Assembly (NCBI RefSeq): GCF_046630445.1
Contig: NC_092333.1
Location: 5,328,501 to 5,392,500 of the forward strand
Reading direction: 5' to 3'
Length of the DNA: 64,000 nucleotides
From: Rutidosis leptorrhynchoides
Taxonomy: Eukaryota; Streptophyta; Magnoliopsida; Asterales; Asteraceae
In this document: positions 47,630 to 60,183 of the stretch, one piece after another
Layout of the letters: the number at the start of each line of letters is the position of its first letter
Position numbering within the stretch: the first letter of the stretch is position 1
Notes under the pieces: generated by a model
The model's input: only the letters and a program-made list of their open reading frames with translations
What the model was told of the DNA's origin: nothing
The model's database searches: none
Program-made: the position numbers and the translations under genes

Positions 47630-50520
47630 TTAACGTGCAATATCGGTAAACAGATGTGGATACTTCTGCTTCATTTGGTCTACTCGTTCCCAAGTGAATT
47701 CAGGTCCTCTACGAGCATTTCACCGAACCTTAACGATTGGTATCTTACTTTGTTAGAGTCGTTTGACCTCACGATCCATTATTTCAATGGGTTCTTCGAC
47801 GAAATTTAGTTTCTCGTCAATTTTAATCTCATCTAAAGGAATAATGAGATCTTCGGTAGCTAGGCATTTCTTCAGGTTTGAAACATGAAAGGTGTTATGA
47901 ATCTTTTTTAATTGTGGAGGTAGCTCAAGTCGATAGGCCACTAGCCCAATACGTTTTTCAATCTTGAATGGCCCAATGTATCTTGGGCTCAAATTCCCTC
48001 GCTTTCCAAAACGAATAACCCCTTTCCAAGGTGATACCTTAAGCATAACCATATCACCCTCCTCAAACTCTAAAGGTTTCCTTCTAACATCCGCGTAGCT
48101 CTTTTGCCGACTCCGAGCTGTTTTCAATCGTTGCTGAATCTGAATGACCTTGTCGGTAGTTTCCTGGATAATTTTCGGACCTGTAATCTGTTTTTTCCCC
48201 ACAGCACTCCAACAAATCGGAGACCTGCACTTCCTCCCATAAAGTGCCTCGAATGGTGCCACCTCAATACTAGAATGGTAGCTGTTGTTGTAGGAAAACT
48301 CAGCTAACGGTAGATGTCGATCACAACTGCTTCCAAAATCAATAACACATGCTCGTAGCATGTATTCGAGTGTCTGAATCGTCCTTTCACTCTGCTCATC
48401 AGTTTGTGGATGATAGGCAGTACTTAAATCTAGACGAGTTCCCAACGCTTCGTGTAATGCCTGCCAGAATCTGGAAGTAAATCTGCTATCATGATTAGAG
48501 ATAATAGAGATTGGTATACCATGTCTAGAAACAACTTCTTTCAGGTATAATCGTGCTAATTTCTCTTTACCATCCTCTTATTTTATTGGCAGAAAGTGTG
48601 CTGACTTAGTAAGACGATCGACTATTACTTAAATCATATCATAACCACATGCGGTTCTTGGTAACTTAGCAATGAAATCCATGGTAATGTTTTCCCATTT
48701 CCATTCTGGGATTTCAGGTTGTTAGAGTAGACCCGATGGTTTCTGATGCTCAGCTTTGACTTTACAACAAGTCAAACATGCTCCTATATATGTGGCTATA
48801 TCGGCCTTCATTCATGGCCACCAAAAGTTTCTCTTGAGGTCTTGGTACATTTTCCCCGCTCTGGGATGTATTGAATATCTAGTTTTATGTGCTTCATCTA
48901 GTACCACTTTCCTCAAATCCCCATTCTTTGGTACCCAAATTCTTTCAGCTAAATACCTGGTTCTGTCTTTCCAAATATTAAGCTGTTTTTCTAATCCTTT
49001 GGGTATTTCCCTTCCAAAAATTCCTTCCTTCAAAACCTCCTGTTGTGCCTCTTTTATTCGAGTAGTAAGATTAGTATGAATAATCATGTTCATAGCTTTT
49101 ACTCGAATAGGTTCTCTTTCCTTTCGACTCAAGGCATCGGCTACCACATTTGCTTTCCCCGGGTGGTAACGGATTTCACAATCATAATCATTTAGCAGCT
49201 CAACCCATCTACGCTGCCTCATGTTTAGTTGCTTTTGATTTAAAATATGTTGGAGACTCTTGTAGTCGGTGTATACGATAAACTTGACCCCATATAGATA
49301 ATGCCTCCACATCTTTAATGCAAAAATAACGGCGCCCAATTCCAGATCGTGTGTGGTGTAGTTTTGTTCATGAATTTTGAGTTGTTGAGAAGCATATGCA
49401 ATCACCTTCTTCCGTTGCATAAGAACACACCCAAAACCCATTCTTGATGCGTCGCAGTAGATAATGAAATCTTCCATTCCGTCAGGTAACGATAAAATAG
49501 GTGCCGTAGTCAACTTCTTTTTCAATAATTGGAAGACACCCTCTTTTTCGGAAGTCCATTCATACCTCTTCCCCTTATGTGTCAAGGCAGTTAAAGGTTT
49601 GGCTATTCGGGAGAAATCTTGAATAAATCTCCTATAATAACCAGCTAAACCCAAAAATTGACGTATTTGCGTTGGAGTTTTCGGGGTTTCCCAATTTTTG
49701 ATGGATTCGATCTTGGCGGGATCAACTTTGATTCCATTACTACTGACTACGTGACCAAGAAATTGTACGTCATTTAACCAAAAAGCACATTTAGAGAACT
49801 TAGCATAAAGTTGCTCTTTTCTTAACAACTCTAACACAAGTCTCAAGTGTTGTTTGTGTTCTTGGTTATTCTTCGAATAAATAAGGATGTCATCAATAAA
49901 GATAATAACAAACTTATCTAAATATGGACTACATACTCGGTGCATGAGGTCCATGAAAACTGCGGGTGCATTGGTTAGACCGAATGGCATAACCATGAAT
50001 TCGTAATGGCCATAACGAGTTCTAAAGGCTGTTTTTGGTATATCGGCTTCTTTAACCCTCAGTTGATGATAACCTGACCTTAAGTCAATTTTGGAGTATA
50101 CGCTCGAACCTTGGAGTTGATCAAATAGGTCGTCGATTCGGGGTAAAGGGTATCAGTTTTTGATGGTTACTTTGTTCAGCTCACGGTAATCGATACACAT
50201 GCGAAAAGACCCATCTTTCTTTTTAACGAACAAAATTGGAGCTCCCCATGGTGACGTACTCGGTCGGATAAAACCACGTTCTAATAATTCTTGTAGCTGA
50301 CTTTGTAATTCTTTCATTTCGGTGGGCGCAAGTCTATATGGAGCACGAGCTATTGGTGCGGCTCCTGGTACAAGATCTATTTGAAATTCAACGGATCGGT
50401 GTGGAGGTAGTCCCGGTAATTCATCCGGAAACACCTCAGGAAATTCTCTTGCAACAGGAACGTCATCGATTTTCTTTTCTTCTTTTTCAACCTTCTCGAC
50501 GTGTGCTAGTATGGCATAGC
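47630..50520 (-). pseudogene. Pol of element D: RT, RNase H, integrase, chromodomain (many stops)
   Basis: Colinear with the C polyprotein from the protease-RT linker to the chromodomain. RT runs from [11 protein letters not shown] to [10 protein letters not shown] and RNase H from [11 protein letters not shown] to [11 protein letters not shown]. The integrase zinc region and a chromodomain (KIPIVKVR) are recognisable. Stops: TGA at 50153-50155 (an Arg codon in C), TGA near 48812 (WWP*MKAD), others near 48725 and 48630, one at 47753 and one in the chromodomain. In the integrase the catalytic SDRDGRF block reads SNHDSRF (48494-48496), so an active-site Asp is Asn. Not functional. Confidence 0.92.
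50516..50520. repeat. Target-site duplication of element C, left copy (ATAGC)
   Basis: ATAGC directly before TGAAATG at 50521; repeated at 63646-63650 after ACTACA. Confidence 0.95.
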
Positions 50521-53500
50521 TGAAATGTCCCGTTCTTATTGATTAAAAACGTTCCATATTAATTGATTTCGTTGCGAGGTTTTGACCTCTATATGAGACG
50601 TTTTTCAAAGACTGCATTCATTTTAAAACAAACCATAACCTTTATTTCATCAATAAAGGTTTAAAAAGCTTTACGTAGATTATCAAATAATGATAATCTA
50701 AAATATCCTGTTTACACACGACCATTACATAATGGTTTACAATACAAATATGTTACAACAAAATAAGTTTCTTGAATGCAGTTTTTACACAATATCATAT
50801 AAGCATGGACTCCAAATCTCGTCCTTATTTAAGTATGCGACAGCGGAAGCTCTTAATAATCACCTGAGAATAAACATGCTTAAAACGTCAACAAAAATGT
50901 TGGTGAGTTATAGGTTTAACCTATATATATCAAATCGTAACAATAGACCACAAGATTTCATATTTCAATACACATCCCATACATAGAGATAAAAATCATT
51001 CATATGGTGAACACCTGGTAACCGACATTAACAAGATGCATATATAAGAATATCCCCATCATTCCGGGACACCCTTCGGATATGATATAAATTTCGAAGT
51101 ACTAAAGCATCCGGTACTTTGGATGGGGCTTGTTGGGCCCGAAAGATCTATCTTTAGGATTCGCGTCAATTAGGGTGTCTGTTCCCTAATTCTTAGATTA
51201 CCAGACTTAATAAAAAGGGGCATATTCGATTTCGATAATTCAACCATAGAATGTAGTTTCACGTACTTGTGTCTATTTTGTAAATCATTTATAAAACCTG
51301 CATGTATTCTCGTCCCAAAAATATTAGATTTTAAAAGTGGGACTATAACTCACTTTCACATATTTTTACTTCGTCAGGAAGTAAGACTTGGCCACTGGTT
51401 GATTCACGAACCTATAACAATATATACATATATATATCAAAGTATGTTCAAAATATATTTACAACACTTTTAATATATTTTGATGTTTTAAGTTTACTAA
51501 GTAAGCTGTCCTCGTTAGTAACCTACAACTAGTTGTCCACAGTTAGATATACAGAAATAAATCGATAAATATTATCTTGAATCAATCCACGACCCAGTGT
51601 ATACGTATCTCAGTATTGATCACAACTCAAACTATACATATTTTGGAATCAACCTCAACCCTGTATAGCTAACTCCAACATTCACATATAGAGTGTCTAT
51701 GGTTGTTCCGAAATATATATAGATGTGTCGACATGATAGGTCGAAACATTGTATATGTGTCTATGGTATCTCAAGATTACATAATATACAATACAAGTTG
51801 ATTAAGTTATGGTTGGAATAGATTTGTTACCAATTTTCACGTAGCTAAAATGAGAAAAATTATCCAATCTTGTTTTACCCATAACTTCTTCATTTTAAAT
51901 CCGTTTTGAGTGAATCAAATTGCTATGGTTTCATATTGAACTCTATTTTATGAATCTAAACAGAAAAAGTATAGGTTTATAGTCGGAAAAATAAGTTACA
52001 AGTCGTTTTTGTAAAGGTAGTCATTTCAGTCGAAAGAACGACGTCTAGATGACCATTTTAGAAAACATACTTCCACTTTGAGTTTAACCATAATTTTTGG
52101 ATATAGTTTCATGTTCATAATAAAAATCATTTTCTTAGAATAACAACTTTTAAATCAAAGTTTATCATAGTTTTTAATTAACTAACCCAAAACAGCCCGC
52201 GGTGTTACTACGACGGCGTAAATCCGGTTTTACGGTGTTTTTCGTGTTTCCAGGTTTTAAATCATTAAGTTAGAATATCATATAGATATAGAGCATGTGT
52301 TTAGTTAATTTTAAAAGTCAAGTTAGAAGGATTAACTTTTATTTGCGAACAAGTTTAGAATTAACTAAACTATGTTCTAGTGATTACGAGTTTAAACCTT
52401 CGAATAAGATAGTTTTATATATATGAATCGAATGATGTTATGAACATCATTACTACCTCAAGTTTAGTAGGTAAACCTACTGGAAGTGACAAGAAATGAT
52501 CTAGCTTCAAAGGATCTTGGATGACTTGAAAGTTCTTGAAGTAGGATCATGACACAAAAACAAGTTCAAGTAAGATTTCTTTACACGAATTAAGATAGTT
52601 TATAGTTATAGAAATTGAATCAAAGTTTGAATATGAATATTACCTTGAATAAGAAAGATAACCTACTGTATATAACAAAGGTTTCTTGATCTTAGATGAT
52701 TACTTGGAATGGATTAGAAAGCTTGGAAGTAAATTAGTAAACTTGAAGGGATTTTTGAAGTGTTCTTGAAGTATTCTTCCTATGATGATTATAGCTTGAT
52801 TCTTGAAGTGATTTTTGATGAAGATGATGATTAACTACTGGAAAAATACGTTCATAATAGTGTGTGTGTGTTGAGAGAGAATTAGAAAGAGAATTGGAAG
52901 TGAAATGGAGTGAATGATGAGTGGTAATTGGTGAGTGGTGAGTGGGGTTAAAAGGAGTTCTAGTTAGTTGACTAGCTCATGGTAGAAGTTAAAATTGATT
53001 AGTCATACATGACATAATCAAGAGTGGAATCCCATGCTAGTTCCTATTGGTATATACCCATAGTAAGTACGTTTTGAAGCTGTGTATAATACGGGTAAGA
53101 ATACGACTAGAATTCTTGATGAAAGAAAAGAATGGGAAAGTAACTGTAACCATTTTCGTTAAGTATGAGTGTTTTGATATATGTCTTGAAGTCTTCCAAA
53201 AGTATTTTAATACGTCTAAATACACTACATGTATATACATTTTAACTGAGTCGTTAAGTCATCGTTAGTCGTTACATGTAAGTGTTGTTTTGAAACCTTT
53301 AAGTTAACGATCTCAATTAATGTTGTTAACCCATTGTTTATTATATCTAATGAGATGTTAAATTATTATATTATCATGATATTATGATATATTAATATAT
53401 CTTAATATGATATATATATACATTTAAATGTCGTTACAATGATAATCGTTACATATATGTCTCGTTTCGAAATCCTTAAGTTAGTAGTCTTGTTTATATG

Positions 53501-53776
53501 TATATAACTCATTGTTAATATACTTATGGAGATACTTACTTATCATAATCTCATGTCAACCATATGTATATCCATATATATATCGTCATGTCGTTTTTAC
53601 AAGTTTTAACGTTCGTGAATCGCCGGTCAACTTGGGTGGTCAATTGTCTATATGAAACATATTTCAATTAATCAAGTCTTAACAAGTTTGATTGCTTAAC
53701 ATGTTAGAAACATTTAATCATGTAAATATCAATCTCAATTAATATATATAAACATGGAAAAGTTCGGGTCACTACA
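50521..53776 (-). repeat. 3' LTR of element C
   Basis: 3256 bp, TGAAATG to ACTACA. The outer parts match the B LTR almost exactly. The portion about 52440-52760 matches D better and the part to about 53230 differs from B, so the U3/R region appears to be of different origin. Noncoding. Confidence 0.94.
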
Positions 53777-53814
53777 GTACCTACCCGTTAAATAAATTTC
53801 GTCCCGAAATTTTA
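53777..53814 (-). other. Polypurine tract and conserved hairpin of element C
   Basis: The original pol stop TAA (53812-53814) overlaps the inverted repeat AAATTTCGTCCCGAAATTT (53794-53812), followed by TTAACGGGTAGGTAC beside the LTR. Confidence 0.72.
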
Positions 53815-53919
53815 AGCTGTTGAAGGTGTTGACGAATCTTCTGGAAATAGATGCGGGTATTTCTTCTTCATCTGATCTTCACGCTCCCAGGTGAACTCGG
53901 GTCCTCTACGAGCATTCCA

Positions 53920-56900
53920 TCAAACCTTAACAATTGGTATCTTGTTTTGCTTAAGTCTTTTAACCTCACGATCCATTATTTCGACGGGTTCTTCGATGAA
54001 TTGGAGTTTTTCGTTGATTTGGATTTCATCTAACGGAATAGTGAGATCTTCTTTAGCAAAACATTTCTTCAAATTCGAGACGTGGAAAGTGTTATGTACA
54101 GCCGCGAGTTGTTGAGGTAACTCAAGTCGGTAAGCTACTGGTCCGACACGATCAATAATCTTGAATGGTCCAATATACCTTGGATTTAATTTCCCTCGTT
54201 TGCCAAATTGAACAACGCCTTTCCAAGGTGCAACTTTAAGCATGACCATCTCTCTAATTTCAAATTCTATATCTTTTCTTTTAATGTCAGCGTAGCTCTT
54301 TTGTCGACTTTGGACGGTTTTCAACCGTTGTTGAATTTGGATGATCTTCTCGGTAGTTTCTTGTATAATCTCCGGACCCGTAATCTGTTTATCCCCCACT
54401 TCACTCCAACAAATCGGAGACCTGCACTTTCTACCATAAAGTGCTTCAAACGGCGCCATCTCAATGCTTGAATGGTAGCTGTTGTTGTAGGAAAATTCTG
54501 CTAACGGTAGATGTCGATCCCAACTATTTCTGAAATCAATAACACATGCTCGTAGCATGTCTTCAAGCGTTTGTATCGTTCTTTCGCTCTGCCCATCAGT
54601 TTGTGGATGATAGGCAGTACTCATGTCTAGACGAGTTCCTAATGCTTGCTGTAATGTCTGCCAGAATCTTGAAATAAATCTGCCATCCCTATCAGAGATA
54701 ATAGAGATTGGTATTCCATGTCTGGAGACGACTTCCTTCAAATACAGTCGTGCTAACTTCTCCATCTTGTCATCTTCTCTTATTGGCAGGAAGTGTGCTG
54801 ATTTGGTGAGACGATCAACTATTACCCAAATAGTATCAAAACCACTTGCAGTCCTTGGAAATTTAGTAATGAAATCCATGGTAATGTTTTCCCATTTCCA
54901 TTCCGGGATTTCAGGTTGTTGTAGTAGACCTGATGGTTTCTGATGTTCAGCTTTGACCTTAGAACACGTCAAACATTCTCCTACATATTTAGCAATATCG
55001 GCTTTCATACCTGGCCACCAAAAATGTTTCTTAAGATCCTTGTACATCTTCCCCGTTCCAGGATGTATTGAGTATCTGGTTTTATGAGCTTCTCTAAGTA
55101 CCATTTCTCTCATATCTCCAAATTTTGGTACCCAAATTCTTTCAGCCCTATACCGGGTTCCGTCTTCCCAAGTATTAAGATGTTTCTCCGATCCTTTGGG
55201 TATTTCATCCTTTAAATTTCCCTCTTTTAAAACTCCTTGTTGCGCCTCCTTTATTTGAGTAGTAAGGTTAGTGTGAAACATTATATTCATAGATTTTACT
55301 CGAATGGGTTCTCTGTCCTTTCTGCTCAAGGCGTCGGCTACGACATATGCCTTCCCCGGGTGGTAACGAATCTCAAAGTCGTAATCATTCAACAATTCAA
55401 TCCACCTACGCTGCCTCATATTCAGTTGTTTCTGATTAAATATGTGTTGAAGACTTTTGTGGTCGGTATATATAATACTTTTGACCCCATATAAGTAGTG
55501 CCTCCAAGTCTTTAATGCAAAAACAACCGCGCCTAATTCCAAATCATGCGTCATATAATTTTGCTCGTGAATCTTCAATTGTCTAGACGCATAAGCAATC
55601 ACCTTCGTTCGTTGCATTAATACACAACCGAGACCTTGCTTTGATGCGTCACAATAAATCACAAAATCATCATTCCCTTCAGGCAATGACAATATAGGTG
55701 CCGTAGTTAGCTTTTTCTTCAATAACTGAAACGCTTTCTCTTGTTCATCCTTCCATTCAAATTTCTTCCCTTTATGCGTTAATGCAGTCAAGGGTTTTGC
55801 TATTCTGGAAAAGTCTTGGATGAACCTTCTGTAGTAACCAGCTAGTCCTAAAAACTGGCGTATGTGTTTCGGAGTTTTCGGGGTTTCCCACTTTTCAACA
55901 GTTTCTATCTTTGCCGGATCTACCTTAATACCTTCTTTGTTCACTATGTGACCGAGGAATTGAACTTCTTCCAACCAAAATGCACACTTTGAAAACTTAG
56001 CGTACAATTCTTCCTTCCTCAATACTTCTAACACCTTTCTCAAATGTTCACCGTGTTCTTGGTCATTCTTTGAGTAAATAAGTATGTCATCAATGAAAAC
56101 AATGACAAACTTGTCAAGGTATGGTCCACACACTCGGTTCATAAGGTCCATGAACACAGCTGGTGCATTAGTTAAACCAAACGGCATGACCATAAACTCG
56201 TAATGACCGTAACGTGTTCTGAAAGCAGTCTTTGGAATATCATCTTCTTTCACCCGCATTTGATGATACCCGGAACGTAAGTCAATCTTTGAATAAACAG
56301 ACGAGCCTTGTAGTTGATCAAATAAGTCGTCGATTCTCGGTAGTGGGTAGCGGTTCTTGATGGTAAGTTTGTTCAACTCTCGGTAGTCGATACACAACCT
56401 GAATGTACCATCTTTATTCTTGACAAACAAAACAGGAGCTCCCCACGGTGATGTGCTTGGTCGAATGAAACCACGCTCTAAAAGTTCTTGTAATTGGCTT
56501 TGCAGTTCTTTCATCTCGCTGGGTGCGAGTCTGTAAGGAGCACGAGCTATTGGTGCAGCTCCTGGTACAAGATCTATTTGAAATTCAATGGATCGATGTG
56601 GGGGTAATCCCGGTAATTCTTTCGGAAATACATCGGGAAATTCTTTTGCAATGGGAACATCATTGATGCTCTTTTCTTCAGTTTGTACTTTTTCGACGTG
56701 TGCTAGAACAGCATAGCAACCTTTTCTTATTAGTTTTTGTGCTTTCAAATTACTAATAAGATGTAGCTTCGTGTTGCCCTTTTCTCCGTACACCATTAAG
56801 GGTTTTCCTTTTTCTCGTATAATGCAAATTGCATTTATGTAACAAACGATCTCTGCTTTCACTTCTTTCAACCAGTCCATACCGATTATCACATCAAAAC

Positions 56901-58425
56901 TCCCTAACTCTACTGGTATCAAATCAATCCTAAATGTTTCGCTAACCAGTTTAGTTTCTCGATTCCGACATATATTATCTGCTGAAATTAATTTACCATT
57001 TGCTAATTCGAGTAAAAATTTACTATCCAAAGGCGTCAATGGACAACTTAATTTAGCACAAAAATCTCTACTCATATAGCTTCTATCCGCACCCGAATCA
57101 AATAAAACGTAAGCAGATTTATTGTCAATAAGAAACGTTCCCGTAACAAGCTCCGGGTCTTCCTGTGCCTCTGCCGCATTAATATTGAAAACTCTTCCGC
57201 GGCCTTGTCCATTCGTGTTCTCCTGGTTCGGGCAATTTCTAATAATGTGGCCCCGTTTTCCACATTTATAACAAACTACATTGGCATAACTTGCCTCGAC
57301 ACTACTTGCTCCGCCATTACTCATTCCGACACCATTTGTTTCTTTCGTTCTATTAACCCCTGGTCCGTAGACCTCACACTTCGCCGCGCTATGAACATTT
57401 CTTTTACACTTGTTGCAAAATTTCGTGCAGAACCCCGAGTGATACTTTTCACACCTTTGGCATAGCTGCTTCTGATTGTTGTTGTTGTTGCGGTTATTAT
57501 TGTTATTGGGATGATTGTTGTAGTTGCTGTTGTTGTTGTTGTTGTTGTTGTTGTTGGGCCGTTTGTTGTAGTTGCGATTGATGTTGCGATTGTTGGGATA
57601 ATTGTTGAGATTATTGTTGTAATTGCTGTTGTTGTTGTATTGGTGATTCTTATCACCGTTTTCCTCCCACTTTCTTTTGACTTGCTTCACATTGGCCTCT
57701 TCAGCAGTCTGTTCTTTAATTCTTTCTTCAATCTGGTTCACTAGTTTGTGAGCCATTCTACATGCCTGTTGTATGGAGGCGGGCTCGTGTGAACTTATAT
57801 CTTCTTGGATTCTTTCCGGTAATCCTTTCACAAACGCGTCGATCTTCTCTTCCTTATCTTCGAATGCTCCCGGACACAATAGGCACAATTCTGTGAATTG
57901 TCTTTCGTACGTGGTAATATCAAATCCTTGGGTTCGTAACCCTCTAAGTTCTGTCTTGAGCTTATTGACCTCAATTCTGGGACGGTACTTCTCGTTCATC
58001 AAGTGCTTGAATGCTGACCACGGTAGTGCGTACGCATCGTCTTGTCCCACTTGCTCTAGATAGGTATTCCACCATGTTAACGCAGAACCTGTGAAGGTAT
58101 GCGTAGCGTACTTCACTTTGTCCTCTTCAGTACACATACTTATGGCAAACACCGATTCGACCTTCTCGGTCCACCGTTTCAATCCGATCGGTCCTTCGGT
58201 TCCATCAAATTCCAAAGGTTTGCAGGCAGTGAATTCTTTGTAGGTGCATCCTACACGATTTCCTGTACTGCTAGATCCAAGGTTATTGTTGGTATGTAGC
58301 GCAGCCTGTACTGCGGCTATGTTTGAAGCTAGAAAAGTACGGAATTCCTCTTCATTCATATTCATGGTGTGTCGAGTAGTCGGTGCCATTTCCTTCAAAA
58401 TAGTCAAATGGAACAAGTTAATCAT
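53920..58425 (-). CDS. Gag-Pol polyprotein of element C (1501 aa, chromodomain truncated)
   Basis: One continuous frame. Gag covers about residues 1-420: a capsid-like region, an Asn-rich tract (about 260-320), then [26 protein letters not shown] and [14 protein letters not shown]. The protease active site FDSGADRS is near 443. The RT lies at about 640-860, with [12 protein letters not shown] and [10 protein letters not shown] near 778. RNase H is at about 915-1040 ([11 protein letters not shown]). The integrase is at about 1095-1400, with the HHCC zinc region, [15 protein letters not shown] near 1240 and DGQSERT. The C-terminal chromodomain is cut after IPIVKV by TGA (53920-53922), CGA in the B copy. 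The frame beyond is open to TAA 53812-53814. It makes the particle and performs reverse transcription and integration; the chromodomain is thought to direct integration to marked chromatin. The start may also be the second Met (MAPTTRH). Confidence 0.95.
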   Translation of the reverse strand: MINLFHLTILKEMAPTTRHTMNMNEEEFRTFLASNIAAVQAALHTNNNLGSSSTGNRVGCTYKEFTACKPLEFDGTEGPIGLKRWTEKVESVFAISMCTEEDKVKYATHTFTGSALTWWNTYLEQVGQDDAYALPWSAFKHLMNEKYRPRIEVNKLKTELRGLRTQGFDITTYERQFTELCLLCPGAFEDKEEKIDAFVKGLPERIQEDISSHEPASIQQACRMAHKLVNQIEERIKEQTAEEANVKQVKRKWEENGDKNHQYNNNSNYNNNLNNYPNNRNINRNYNKRPNNNNNNNNNSNYNNHPNNNNNRNNNNNQKQLCQRCEKYHSGFCTKFCNKCKRNVHSAAKCEVYGPGVNRTKETNGVGMSNGGASSVEASYANVVCYKCGKRGHIIRNCPNQENTNGQGRGRVFNINAAEAQEDPELVTGTFLIDNKSAYVLFDSGADRSYMSRDFCAKLSCPLTPLDSKFLLELANGKLISADNICRNRETKLVSETFRIDLIPVELGSFDVIIGMDWLKEVKAEIVCYINAICIIREKGKPLMVYGEKGNTKLHLISNLKAQKLIRKGCYAVLAHVEKVQTEEKSINDVPIAKEFPDVFPKELPGLPPHRSIEFQIDLVPGAAPIARAPYRLAPSEMKELQSQLQELLERGFIRPSTSPWGAPVLFVKNKDGTFRLCIDYRELNKLTIKNRYPLPRIDDLFDQLQGSSVYSKIDLRSGYHQMRVKEDDIPKTAFRTRYGHYEFMVMPFGLTNAPAVFMDLMNRVCGPYLDKFVIVFIDDILIYSKNDQEHGEHLRKVLEVLRKEELYAKFSKCAFWLEEVQFLGHIVNKEGIKVDPAKIETVEKWETPKTPKHIRQFLGLAGYYRRFIQDFSRIAKPLTALTHKGKKFEWKDEQEKAFQLLKKKLTTAPILSLPEGNDDFVIYCDASKQGLGCVLMQRTKVIAYASRQLKIHEQNYMTHDLELGAVVFALKTWRHYLYGVKSIIYTDHKSLQHIFNQKQLNMRQRRWIELLNDYDFEIRYHPGKAYVVADALSRKDREPIRVKSMNIMFHTNLTTQIKEAQQGVLKEGNLKDEIPKGSEKHLNTWEDGTRYRAERIWVPKFGDMREMVLREAHKTRYSIHPGTGKMYKDLKKHFWWPGMKADIAKYVGECLTCSKVKAEHQKPSGLLQQPEIPEWKWENITMDFITKFPRTASGFDTIWVIVDRLTKSAHFLPIREDDKMEKLARLYLKEVVSRHGIPISIISDRDGRFISRFWQTLQQALGTRLDMSTAYHPQTDGQSERTIQTLEDMLRACVIDFRNSWDRHLPLAEFSYNNSYHSSIEMAPFEALYGRKCRSPICWSEVGDKQITGPEIIQETTEKIIQIQQRLKTVQSRQKSYADIKRKDIEFEIREMVMLKVAPWKGVVQFGKRGKLNPRYIGPFKIIDRVGPVAYRLELPQQLAAVHNTFHVSNLKKCFAKEDLTIPLDEIQINEKLQFIEEPVEIMDREVKRLKQNKIPIVKV

Positions 58426-58730
58426 ACAGAATATTAAGAGTAGTTAATAGTATTTCGTAGCATAATATGAACTCATTTATAAAAGCTTTTTCTTCATATT
58501 AGCGTTTTATAAGTTTAAATTCGGGTAGTACCTACCCGTTAAGTTCATACTTAGTAGCTAATATACAATTCAACTACTACAATTCTATATGAAAAACTGA
58601 TTATAATAATATTTCACGTTCAAACTTTTACACAATATTTTACAAACTTACAATACTGCTTATTTTACATATAGCATGAAATATAGCACACAATAAATTT
58701 GATACAAGATGGTTGTGAAGATAATTCTAG
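58426..58730 (-). other. Spacer between F-box ORF and gag in element C, with internal polypurine-tract copy
   Basis: 305 bp, AT-rich. TTAACGGGTAGGTACT on the minus strand (58527-58542) is identical over 16 bases to the tract at the 3' LTR junction (53776-53791). Here it is part of a small inverted repeat, CGGGTAG-TAC-CTACCCG (58522-58538). Confidence 0.72.
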
Positions 58731-59431
58731 CTAGTACACAAGTCGTTCAGCAAAGGCAATAAAGACACGTAATTCATACGTCCAGAAACAAGTCATGCAT
58801 TCGGGTTTTACTAGGATTACTTCCCATCCTTGGTCTTGTGGAACATAACCGTTATGGCCGTTGATAAGATAGCGTGTTGTAATGTCGTCAAAGGGACGAG
58901 GGTTACGTAATGTCCAACAGTCCCGTAACAATCTAAAAACCTCATTTCTTACCCCAATTACCGACTCCGTCACTTGTGGGAACGTTTTGTTTAATAGTTG
59001 TAGCCCGATGTTCTTGTTCTCACTTTGGTGAGAAGCGAACATTACTAATCCGTAAGCATAACATGCTTCTTTATGTTGCATGTTAGCGGCTTTTTCTTGT
59101 TAGCGGCTTTTTCTAAATCACGAAGTCCAATATTCGGATATATTGAGTCAAAATAATTTCTTAACCCATTGCGTAAAATAGCATTTGGGTTCCCCGCAAT
59201 ATATGCGTCAAAGTAAACACATCGTAACTTATGGATTTCCCAATGTGATATCCCCCATCTTTCGAACGAAAGCCTTTTATAAACCAAGGCATTCTTGGAA
59301 CGTTCTTCGAATGTCTTACAAACTGATCTCGCCTTAAATAGTTGTGCCGAAGAATTCTGACCGACTCTAGACAAGATTTCATCAATCATGTCTCCGGGTA
59401 GGTCTCTTAAAATATTGGGTTGTCTATCCAT
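58731..59431 (-). pseudogene. Captured F-box protein ORF in element C (17-bp duplication frameshift)
   Basis: From ATG 59431 the F-box is complete: LPGDMIDEILSRVGQNSSAQ, then KARSVCKTFEERSKNALVYK and LSFERW, residues about 9-60. A 17-bp tandem duplication (tgttagcggctttttct twice, about 59081-59114) shifts the frame at the SEL1-like region and ends translation at 59045. The C-terminal half persists in the other frame to 58731. The total is 701 bp against 684 in B, exactly 17 more. A shortened product still containing the F-box could be made. Family assignment is as for the B copy. Confidence 0.8.
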
Positions 59432-59568
59432 TTTGTGTTTTTATACTGTAAAATAGACAAGAGTTAGATTCATAAAAAAAATACTTATTAATACAAGCAA
59501 TTTTTACATATATCATAAAGCATAAGCACACTATATTACTTATATTACACCACACGAATACAACTATC

Positions 59569-60183
59569 TTATTCCGACTCGCTTGTTTCTTCTTCTTCGG
59601 TTTTGGTTCGTTTTGCCATGTTTCTAGGGATATATGATGTTCCCCTAATACGAGCCGTCGTTATCCACATTGGTTTAGAAAAACCTGGTGGTTTAGAGGT
59701 TCCCGGGTCATTGTTACAACTTAAGGACTTCGGGGGTTGACGATACATATAAAGTTCATCGGGGTTGGAATTAGATTTCTCTATTTTTATGCCCTTTCCC
59801 TTATTATTTTCTTTTGCCTTTTTAAATTCAGTTGGGGTAATTTCTATAACATCATCGGAATTCTCGTCGGAATCCGATTCATCGGAGAATTGGTAATCCT
59901 CCCAATATTTTGCTTCCTTGGCGGAAACACCATTGACCATAATTAACCTTGGTCGGTTGGTTGAGGATTTTCTTTTACTTAACCATTTTATTATTTCCCC
60001 CACCAGTTCTATTTCTTCATCCGGTTCCGATTCTTCTTCCGGTTCCGATTCTTCTTCCGGTTCCGACTCTTCTTCCGGTTCCTCTTCGGGAACTTGTGAA
60101 TCAGTCCACGAATCATTCCAATTTACATTTGACTCTTCATTATTATTAGGTGAGTCAATGGGACTTGTTCTAGAGGTAGACAT
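59569..60183 (-). CDS. Acidic-protein ORF of element C (intact, unknown function)
   Basis: 204 codons without interruption, differing from the B copy by a handful of residues (for example ELVGEIIKWLSKRK against EPVGEIIKRLSKRK). It has the same Glu-rich EESEPE repeat, basic patches and acidic tail. It is the first ORF of the element RNA, about 195 bp after the primer site, and ends 137 bp before the F-box ORF. It is intact in two of three copies. No known domain; function unknown. Confidence 0.65.
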   Translation of the reverse strand: MSTSRTSPIDSPNNNEESNVNWNDSWTDSQVPEEEPEEESEPEEESEPEEESEPDEEIELVGEIIKWLSKRKSSTNRPRLIMVNGVSAKEAKYWEDYQFSDESDSDENSDDVIEITPTEFKKAKENNKGKGIKIEKSNSNPDELYMYRQPPKSLSCNNDPGTSKPPGFSKPMWITTARIRGTSYIPRNMAKRTKTEEEETSESE

